From: an uncultured Eubacteriales bacterium
GTDB taxonomy: Bacteria > Bacillota_A > Clostridia > Christensenellales > Aristaeellaceae
DNA: 8,528 nt
Reading direction: 5' to 3'
NCBI GenBank assembly: GCA_902766515.1
Contig: CACXEB010000170.1
Span: 1 to 8,528, forward strand
The notes beneath the pieces are model-generated. The model did not search any database. It was given only the letters and a program-made list of their open reading frames with translations, and had not been told where the DNA came from. The translations under genes were made by a program, and so were the position numbers. Numbering within the stretch: the stretch's first letter is position 1; each line of letters begins with the position of its first letter. Below are positions 1-6,244 of the stretch, piece after piece.

Positions 1-2
1 AG

Positions 3-203
3 GCCCGGCGGCTGGGCGCGGACAGACTGTATATTTCAGCGCATTCCTCAAAAGAGTCACAGGCGGCATACCGGGCACTTGGCTGTACGCCTGCGGAGGA
101 GGTCAATGAGGAACTGGCAGCAGCGGAGCCGTTTGATGTCCAACTGGAATACAGATTAAAGAACCGTAAGTCATATCCATCTGCGATACGCCGGGGACAA
201 TGA
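3..203 (+). CDS. C-terminal part of a GNAT-family N-acetyltransferase (5' end outside the window)
   Basis: Frame 3 is open from the window edge to TGA at 201-203 and encodes 66 residues. The first 52 look like the C-terminal third of a GNAT acetyltransferase: a LGADRLYISAHSSKESQ segment, then a YRALGC motif (the helix and strand that usually close the acetyl-CoA pocket), then an EPFDVQLEYRL ending. Proteins of this type normally stop just after the LEY(V/R)L strand. Here the frame runs on for about 14 more residues (159-200) of unrelated sequence that overlaps a GrpB-like fragment in another frame. The natural stop therefore seems lost by deletion or frameshift, and the tail is probably not native. 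The substrate cannot be told. It could still be a working gene with an extra tail, because the catalytic part lies outside the window. The family call is by pattern recognition. Confidence 0.7.
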   Translation, partial: ARRLGADRLYISAHSSKESQAAYRALGCTPAEEVNEELAAAEPFDVQLEYRLKNRKSYPSAIRRGQ

Positions 204-288
204 TGAACTGTACTTCCATGATTATCTGAATGAGCATCCCGATGTGGCTGATCATGCCGGAGGAGGAAATGAAATACGAGATGATTGA
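160..288 (+). pseudogene. Fragment of a GrpB/UPF0157-type nucleotidyltransferase-fold protein
   Basis: Frame 1 after the TAA at 157-159 encodes about 42 residues up to TGA at 286-288. The part from about 172 to 249 (HIHLRYAGDNDELYF, then HDYLNEHPDVA) resembles the C-terminal region of GrpB/UPF0157 proteins, where an H-hydrophobic-H strand leads into the FRDYL-x-x-HP-x-VA helix. There is no start codon, and the N-terminal nucleotidyltransferase part is absent. After HPDVA the expected EYE-x-LK helix is replaced by a glycine-rich stretch, so both ends are broken. The fragment abuts the acetyltransferase remnant and ends just short of the stop codon of the convergent GH2 gene. I read it as a decaying remnant. 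The evidence is a short motif recognised by eye, so the family call is moderate. Confidence 0.5.
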
Positions 289-289
289 A

Positions 290-2968
290 TCAGCCTGCCG
301 TCAGCTTCCGGATCCAGTCCGGGCTCAGCGCCTGGGCCGGCCGGAAGCGGTCGGAAGTCATGTAGGCATAGATCGCCGCCTGCAGCGCCCGGGCTTCGGG
401 ATACTGCTGCAGCCTGTGCAGGCCCATGGAGGAAAACAGCAGCCGGCCCCGGCCGCAGCGGCATTCGAACAGCTGCGCCATCGGCCGCAGGAAGGCGTAT
501 GAATCCATCTCGGCAACGATGCAGTCAACGCGCTCCGGCAGGACGACCGCGCGGGCCGTCGCCATGGGCCACCATTGCCAGGTGCTCCAGCGCTCCGTGG
601 GAAAGCGCTCAAACAGGGGATGCGAAGCGTCGATCAGTTGCCCCATGCAGCCCGACTGGTTGGGAAAGGTGCAGACCGACCAGAAATCCGGGCTGAACTG
701 CGCCTGGACAGAGCCCGGCAGCGCCTCCGGCGTACTGTCCGGCGCCAGGTAGACGCAGCCGCCGCGCGCCAGCGCGGCCAGGGCGCCGTCATCCAGCGAG
801 CGGCACTCGCAGACAGCCTCCGGGCAGACGGGCTGCGTCGGCGGGTATACCCAGAGGTCATAGCTGTTCCGGCAGCCGGAAAAGGCCACCGTCAGCGTCA
901 GCCGGACAGGGCGCCCGATCCCGTCCAGGGGCACGGTCAGCTGTCCCAGGTCGGTCAGGCCGCCCCGCGCCGCCGTCGCCTCCGGCAGGATCCCCTCGGC
1001 GCGGAACCGGTCCCCGGCCAGCCGCCATTCCGGCGTCCCGTTCAGGTCTTTCCTGCCGTAATTCGCCATGCGGATGGGGACGGTCAGCGTCTCCCCCGCC
1101 TCATAGGTAAAACGGGGCAGCAGCGCCAGGGGCAGCGCGTCCGTAAAGAAGGCGCGGAATCGTTCCGCCTTCGCGAAATCATAGGGTTTCGGCGCCAGGT
1201 GGGCGTTCAGCATGCCCACCAGCGCCGTGCCCTGGCCCGGAAAATCCTGCAGGCCGAGCAGGCTGATGCCGCTGTAGCCCTCCGTGCGCAGCGCCGCCTC
1301 GACCTCCGCCCGGTAGCACTGCAGGCTGCTCTCGCCGGTGGCCTCCGCCATGCGGCGCCAGTCCTTTTCCAGCCCCCGCTCCCGGACCTTTTCCTGGATA
1401 TGGCAGAGGTTATCCGGCCTGAGCACGCCCCGGTACGCCCCGATCTCCCCAAAGTCCGGCAGCACCTCGTACTGGCCGACCTCAAACGAGAAGACCGGCT
1501 GGTCCCCTGCTGCCCGGAGCGCGGCCACCGCCGCATCGTACGTATGCGCCGCGTCCGGATACGCCCGGTTCAGCCACCCCGACATCCCGCCGCCGGTCGC
1601 CCGCATCGCCCGGTCCCGGTACCGCATCGACGTATGGAAATCGCCGGCAGGATCCGCCCCCCGCTGGCCATAGTGCGCGTTGGACCCGGGCGTGTACAGC
1701 CGGGTGCCGTCATACGCCCGGGCATTGGCCAGCAGCCGGTCCATGAAGGCGTGCCCCGCCTCATCCGCCTGCAGCTCATTGCCAAGCGATAGCATCACAA
1801 ACGACGGATGGTTGGCCAGCCGGGCCAGGATCCGGAAGAGCTCCGTCTGATAGTATTGCCGCGCTTCGTCCGACGCGAAGGCGTGCGCCGGGTCCCAGTG
1901 GGACAGCTCCGGCTGCATCAGCATGCCCAGGCGGTCCGCGGCGTCAAAGGCCGCCTCCGGCGGGCAGTGGCTGTGGAACCGCACGCAGTTGACCCCGTAC
2001 TCCCGGTACCGCGCCAGGACGCGGAGCCAGGTGTCCGTATCCATCGGACAGTAGCCCGTTTCCGGAAACACCGCGCAGTTGGTCTCGCCGCGCAGGAAGA
2101 TCCGCCGCCCATTGAGCGTCAGGTGACCCGCCTCCGCCGCGAACCGCCGGATCCCGAAGGACACGGTCCGGGCCTCCAGCCCGGGGCCGGTCACCGTCAG
2201 GCTGTGCAGGCACCCTTCGTCCAGGTCCCACAGCCGGGCATCCTGCCGCAGCGCCATGCCCCTGAACCACAGGGAATGGCGGCCCGCTTCCACGGAGAAG
2301 GTTTGCGTATGCGTTTCCGCCAGCGCGTCCGAGCACAGCTGCAGGCTCCCCTGCCATGGGCAGGCGGCGTCCAGCTCCACGACGGCGTCCAGCTGCCCGT
2401 CCGCCGGGTACACGCGGACCCAATCCACGAAAACCGGCGCCTCCGCCCGCAGGCGCAGCGTCCCCAGCAGGCCGTTCCAGTTGGTCTGGGTCTCGTCCGA
2501 GGCGGCGGAGGAATAGGTGATGGCCTCCGCCGGCCAGCCGGGATAACCGTTGTCCGACAGGAATTCCCACTGATCATGCCCGGTCAGCAGCCCGGTCACC
2601 TCGAAGGTGTATGGCGCGGACAGGCAGGCGGGGCGGTACAGGGGCGCTTCCCGGCCGTTGATCCTGAGGCGCAGGGACCTCGCCCGCTCCACATCGGCAA
2701 ACCAGCGCGCGCCGCTGTTCAGGTCACAGTCCACCCGGCGGGTAAAGCGTGCCTCCCCCGTCCAGGTGTGCTTCCGGGTCAGCCGGGTGACGATCGGGTC
2801 GCCCTCGTGCCAGAATCCGATGCGCCGCACCTCGTCCAGCTTCCACTGGCCCATCGGATCATCCGGCCGGCCCAGGCCGTTTTCGTCCAGCGTGCCCGGC
2901 AGCCGCACGTCCGCGCACTGCCCTTCGATCTCACACCGCCAGGTCCCGGAAATGTCAAGCATGGTCAT
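290..2968 (-). CDS. Family GH2 glycoside hydrolase (beta-galactosidase-like) with an extra C-terminal domain
   Basis: The protein has 892 residues, reads from ATG at 2968 and has no signal peptide, so it is probably cytoplasmic. The N-terminal ~175 residues fit the GH2 sugar-binding jelly roll (ISGTW start). About residues 176-275 form the immunoglobulin-like domain, and SFGIRRF near 270-276 leads into the TIM barrel through NGRRIFLRGETN. Glu398 in LSLGNEL fits the acid/base and Glu496 in FSFEVGQY fits the nucleophile of retaining GH2 enzymes. RFHSHCPPE (330-338) is the usual strand with an active-site histidine region. The barrel ends near 590 (LQDFPGQG, NAHLAPKPY). Residues ~610-710 look like another beta-sandwich. 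Residues ~711-892 form an alpha/beta region with HPLFERFPTERWSTWQWW. The start shares ATGA (2965-2968) with the upstream gene's stop, and GGAGGG lies 6 nt before it. It is the third gene of the operon. Substrate is unknown: beta-galactoside, beta-glucuronide or another beta-linked sugar are all possible. Confidence 0.88.
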   Translation of the reverse strand: MTMLDISGTWRCEIEGQCADVRLPGTLDENGLGRPDDPMGQWKLDEVRRIGFWHEGDPIVTRLTRKHTWTGEARFTRRVDCDLNSGARWFADVERARSLRLRINGREAPLYRPACLSAPYTFEVTGLLTGHDQWEFLSDNGYPGWPAEAITYSSAASDETQTNWNGLLGTLRLRAEAPVFVDWVRVYPADGQLDAVVELDAACPWQGSLQLCSDALAETHTQTFSVEAGRHSLWFRGMALRQDARLWDLDEGCLHSLTVTGPGLEARTVSFGIRRFAAEAGHLTLNGRRIFLRGETNCAVFPETGYCPMDTDTWLRVLARYREYGVNCVRFHSHCPPEAAFDAADRLGMLMQPELSHWDPAHAFASDEARQYYQTELFRILARLANHPSFVMLSLGNELQADEAGHAFMDRLLANARAYDGTRLYTPGSNAHYGQRGADPAGDFHTSMRYRDRAMRATGGGMSGWLNRAYPDAAHTYDAAVAALRAAGDQPVFSFEVGQYEVLPDFGEIGAYRGVLRPDNLCHIQEKVRERGLEKDWRRMAEATGESSLQCYRAEVEAALRTEGYSGISLLGLQDFPGQGTALVGMLNAHLAPKPYDFAKAERFRAFFTDALPLALLPRFTYEAGETLTVPIRMANYGRKDLNGTPEWRLAGDRFRAEGILPEATAARGGLTDLGQLTVPLDGIGRPVRLTLTVAFSGCRNSYDLWVYPPTQPVCPEAVCECRSLDDGALAALARGGCVYLAPDSTPEALPGSVQAQFSPDFWSVCTFPNQSGCMGQLIDASHPLFERFPTERWSTWQWWPMATARAVVLPERVDCIVAEMDSYAFLRPMAQLFECRCGRGRLLFSSMGLHRLQQYPEARALQAAIYAYMTSDRFRPAQALSPDWIRKLTAG

Positions 2969-2980
2969 AGCAGTCCCTCC
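2965..2980 (-). promoter_or_regulatory. Translational-coupling junction between the DUF5107-TPR and GH2 genes
   Basis: On the minus strand GGAGGG lies 6 nt before ATG 2968, and ATGA (2968-2965) joins the start to the TGA of the DUF5107-TPR gene. A second in-frame ATG two codons later (2962) is possible, but its spacing is less good. Confidence 0.75.
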
Positions 2981-5900
2981 GTCATCAGCGCCCGGTGCAG
3001 AATCGCCCCCTGGTGGCCGGCGTCGATCTCCAGCACGGCGTCAAAGCACATGGCCGCCCGCTGCCGGTCGCCCAGGCCCAGGCTGCCCAGGGCGATCAGG
3101 TACTCGCAGTGGGCGCGGCTGCGCCGGGCCAGGTCGGCGTCAAACAGCTGCAGGTCCGGCAGGGACACCGCGAAGTAATCCGGCTCCGGCCGGTCATAAT
3201 AGTGCTTTTCCCCATAGGCGATCAGCCTGTAGAAGCGGCTGCGGGCCCGGTCCTCCCGGCCGAGGGCGCGGTTTGCCAGGCCCTGGTACAGGATCCGGTC
3301 GGCGGGCTGGTCGTTGTAATACAATGCGGAGGCAGGCTCCTCGTCGCCCGCCGCCGCCCGCTCCAGCTCGGCCCGCGCCGCTTCCTCATGGCCCAGCGCC
3401 TTTTCCGCCAGGCCCAGATAGTAGTGGATATCGTTGTCCCTGGCCCCTTCGAGCTTGCCTTCCCCCAGCTGGTGCGGGAAGACCAGCGCGCGCGTGAGCA
3501 GGTCCTTCGCGCCGGCGGCATCGCCCGCGTCCAGCGCCCGGATACCCAGCTGGATGAGGGCCGTGGCGTACTGGGTGGTCACCTTGCCCTCGCCGCCCTC
3601 CCATGGATGGAAGGTATGGGCCAGGACCAGGCCGAGCGCCTCCTCATGCCGGCCAAGGTCGTTCAGGAGGGCGCAGTATTCGACATACAGGTCATCCCGC
3701 CGGAAGGCCGTGTCCCGGTGGGCATCCAGGAAGGCAAGCCGGTCCGCGGGGCTTTCGTTCAGCCGGCCGTACAGCTGGAACAGCTCCAGGAGCACCCGCG
3801 CGTCCGACGGATCCAGGGCATAGGCCTTTTCCATGCATGTCCTGGCCTTTTCGGGATCATGCCGCTTATTGAAATACGCCAGGGACAGGTTGCGCCACAC
3901 GGTCGGGAAGTCCGGATCAAGGGAGGCGGAGCGCTCCCAGCAGGCGATCGCGTCGTCATACTGCCGCCTGTCATACCACAGGCAGCCCAGGTAATAGGGC
4001 GCCCTGGCGTCGTCCGGGCAGTGATCCATCGCGTACCACAGGGGCTGGATATCCTCCAGCCGGTTGGGGAAGCAATACAGGGAATCCGCCCGGGCCGCCT
4101 GCCCGCAGGCCTGCCGCGCCGCTTCGTATTCGCCGTTCATGAAGGCGCAGTAGGCCAGGTGATAGTAAACCATCGGCGTGGGATGCGGGCAGCGCTTCAG
4201 GAGGGCGATGGCTTTGGCATAGAAGCCCGCCTCGGCATAATCGATGGCGCACTCGATGAAACTGCTGGCCCGGCCGTTCATCAGCCTGAGCGCGCCTTCG
4301 ATATCCCCGCTTTCGATGCGGGACACGTAATCGAAGGCGTCCAGGGCCAGGTTTTCTTCGTACCAGTATCCCGCTTCCCGGCCCAGGGCCGCCAGGATCA
4401 TGCCCTTCAGGGCGCGGGCCTTCAGGCTGTGGCCGTTCTTCACCAGGCTGCGCTCCGCATGCTCCAGCGCCAGGGCGTAATCGCCCCGCCGGCAGTCGAT
4501 GCACGCCAGGTGATAGTAGGCGGCCTCCTGCTGCGCCGCAGACCAGGCGGCCTTATAAAACGCGTCGTATGCCGCGTCATCCCGGCCCTGGTACCGCAGG
4601 GTGAGGCCCAGGTTCAGGTACGCCTCGCTGTCATAGGGGTTCGGGTTGCGTTCCGTCATGCGGGCGATGGCGGCGCGGAAGTACGGTTCCGCCGCGGCGA
4701 ACCGCCCCCGGCGCAGCAGCAGCGTGCCGTACGCGTTGTTGGCCCGGATATCGCCCGGGTCCCGTTTCAGCGCCTCGAGGTAATACGGATCCGGCAGGAA
4801 GGTGGCGTGCCGGTACTGTTCCAGGTGCAGGCCGGTGAGGTACAGCTCCTCGTTGGTCAGGATCTCCTCCGGCTTTCGGGCGGGCGGCATGGGATCGGGG
4901 ATCTTTTCGATCTTCCCGGGCCGCGGCGTATAGTCCAGCAGCTTCCGCCCGCCGGATGTGTACACGGCCAGGGTCAGCGCCGTCTCCGGCACATTGAACG
5001 CGGCGGTGTCCTCCAGGACATCGACCGGGCTCAGGTCCGCCGTCCGGTCGTAAATGACCGCGTCCCCCGCCGTCAGCGTCACCCGGGCCTTTTCAAAGCG
5101 CTGCGTGGTATAGACGACGATCTTTGCCCTGTCGTCCTTTGCCTCCAGGCTGACCACGCATTCCCGGCTGGCGTTCTTCACATAGCCGGCCGCCTTGTAG
5201 GGCATGAAGTACTGGGTGAAGGTCTTCTCCTCATAGGGGCGCAGCCAGGTGAAGTCCGGCTGGTTGTCGCAGTACATGCCGGTCATCAGCTCGATGTACG
5301 GCCCGTTGCGGTCCGTCAGGTTCCGGTCCCAGGCCCGGCCGAAATCCCCGCAGCCCCAGGTCCACTGCTTTTTGCCCGGGGACACGTGATGGTCGGCGAC
5401 ATGCAGGATGCCCGCCTGCCGGCCGTAATCGTAGCCGCCCACGAAATCGTAATCGCTGTGGGCGCACATGTAGCTGGTCGGCACGGGGATGTTCCTGTAG
5501 CGGGAAATGTCCACGCCCGCGCCGTAATCGTGCTTGTAGTACACGCCGGTGGCGATGGGGAAGGCGCTCACGTCCCGCTTGCCGTGGTCGAACACGGCGT
5601 TCACGTCCGGCGGGAACACGGACTGGGTGTCGTCGTTCACCGACACGGCCGGGTTGGCCCACCACAGGAAAGTCTGCGGCAGGCCGGTGCGGTTGTAGAG
5701 CTGCCCTTTGATCTCGATGTATGCCCGGTCCGGGTACAGGGTGAAGGTCATCTTCCCCTTGGTGCCGTACATCTGGTCCATCTCGCTGAGCTCCACCGAC
5801 GCGCTGCCGTCCGCGTGCTCCACGGTCCGGTAATCCACGGGCGAAAAGGTGGTCGGCCGGTGGTGCTGGGGCCAGTTGAACTCGATGCCGCCGGAGATCC

Positions 5901-6231
5901 AGGGTCCGGTCAGCCCGACCAGAGCCGGCTTGATGACCTCGTTGTAATAGACGAAGTCATAGCCGTTGGTCTTGTCATACGCCCGCTGGATGCGTCCGCC
6001 CAGCTCGGGCAGCACCATCACCCGCAGGTATTCGTTCTCCAGCCAGACCGCCGTGTAGGGCCGGTCCTCCTTCTCGTCCAGTATCTTATCAATCACAGGC
6101 AGGGGATAGACCTTGCCGCTGCTGCCCTGGTAGACCCGGTGCTCCAGGAACATCGGGTTTTTGTCCGGCTCGCCCACGCCGTAGGTGGGGATCAGGACGG
6201 TTTCCGTCCGGACGCTTGCCCGACCGCTCAT
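2965..6231 (-). CDS. DUF5107 domain protein with long C-terminal TPR array
   Basis: The protein has 1088 residues from ATG at 6231. A GTG six bases further upstream (6237) keeps the frame open, but it lies only 1 nt from the GGGAGGG ribosome site, while the ATG lies 7 nt from it and gives an ATGA overlap with the previous stop. Residues 1 to ~345 match the DUF5107 pattern, placed in the galactose-mutarotase-like beta-sandwich superfamily: WLENEYLRVMVLPELGGRI (63-81), GGIEFNWPQHHRPT (114-127), FLWWANPA (188-195), HVADHHVSPGKK (277-288), PYIELMTG (311-318). A second sandwich probably spans ~350-440. From ~455 to the end there are TPR-type helical pairs, e.g. 500-522, 536-563, 570-596, 744-811 and 1048-1075. 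No signal peptide or membrane segment is seen. It lies between two glycoside hydrolases. I know of no proven function. A sugar mutarotase/epimerase, a hydrolase, or a carbohydrate-binding scaffold are possible. The family call is firm; the role is inference. Confidence 0.88.
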   Translation of the reverse strand: MSGRASVRTETVLIPTYGVGEPDKNPMFLEHRVYQGSSGKVYPLPVIDKILDEKEDRPYTAVWLENEYLRVMVLPELGGRIQRAYDKTNGYDFVYYNEVIKPALVGLTGPWISGGIEFNWPQHHRPTTFSPVDYRTVEHADGSASVELSEMDQMYGTKGKMTFTLYPDRAYIEIKGQLYNRTGLPQTFLWWANPAVSVNDDTQSVFPPDVNAVFDHGKRDVSAFPIATGVYYKHDYGAGVDISRYRNIPVPTSYMCAHSDYDFVGGYDYGRQAGILHVADHHVSPGKKQWTWGCGDFGRAWDRNLTDRNGPYIELMTGMYCDNQPDFTWLRPYEEKTFTQYFMPYKAAGYVKNASRECVVSLEAKDDRAKIVVYTTQRFEKARVTLTAGDAVIYDRTADLSPVDVLEDTAAFNVPETALTLAVYTSGGRKLLDYTPRPGKIEKIPDPMPPARKPEEILTNEELYLTGLHLEQYRHATFLPDPYYLEALKRDPGDIRANNAYGTLLLRRGRFAAAEPYFRAAIARMTERNPNPYDSEAYLNLGLTLRYQGRDDAAYDAFYKAAWSAAQQEAAYYHLACIDCRRGDYALALEHAERSLVKNGHSLKARALKGMILAALGREAGYWYEENLALDAFDYVSRIESGDIEGALRLMNGRASSFIECAIDYAEAGFYAKAIALLKRCPHPTPMVYYHLAYCAFMNGEYEAARQACGQAARADSLYCFPNRLEDIQPLWYAMDHCPDDARAPYYLGCLWYDRRQYDDAIACWERSASLDPDFPTVWRNLSLAYFNKRHDPEKARTCMEKAYALDPSDARVLLELFQLYGRLNESPADRLAFLDAHRDTAFRRDDLYVEYCALLNDLGRHEEALGLVLAHTFHPWEGGEGKVTTQYATALIQLGIRALDAGDAAGAKDLLTRALVFPHQLGEGKLEGARDNDIHYYLGLAEKALGHEEAARAELERAAAGDEEPASALYYNDQPADRILYQGLANRALGREDRARSRFYRLIAYGEKHYYDRPEPDYFAVSLPDLQLFDADLARRSRAHCEYLIALGSLGLGDRQRAAMCFDAVLEIDAGHQGAILHRALMTEGLL

Positions 6232-6244
6232 ACGCACGCCCTCC
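6228..6244 (-). promoter_or_regulatory. Translational-coupling junction between the GH35 and DUF5107-TPR genes
   Basis: On the minus strand GGGAGGG ends 7 nt before ATG 6231, and ATG and the upstream TGA overlap as ATGA (6231-6228). The ribosome site therefore lies inside the last codons of the GH35 gene. This arrangement is typical of translational coupling and argues for ATG 6231 over the GTG at 6237. Confidence 0.75.

Noticed and set aside
282..292. Odd palindrome TGATTGAATCA over the GH2 stop codon, considered as a terminator
   Set aside because: The arms are only 5 bp and AT-rich, the loop is one base, and there is no T-run after it. It cannot serve as an intrinsic terminator.
230..502. 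Plus-strand open frame of 90 codons across the operon end
   Set aside because: The first ~20 residues come from remnant DNA and the rest is antisense to the GH2 gene. No family is recognisable.
575..3178. Two long plus-strand open frames opposite the GH2 gene (575-1792 and 1808-3178)
   Set aside because: They have low-complexity, arginine-rich translations without motifs and lie fully opposite a well-supported GH2 gene. They are shadows.
6228..6237. GTG at 6237 as the start of the DUF5107-TPR gene
   Set aside because: It lies only 1 nt from the ribosome site, too close for initiation. ATG 6231 has proper spacing and the same ATGA overlap as the next junction.
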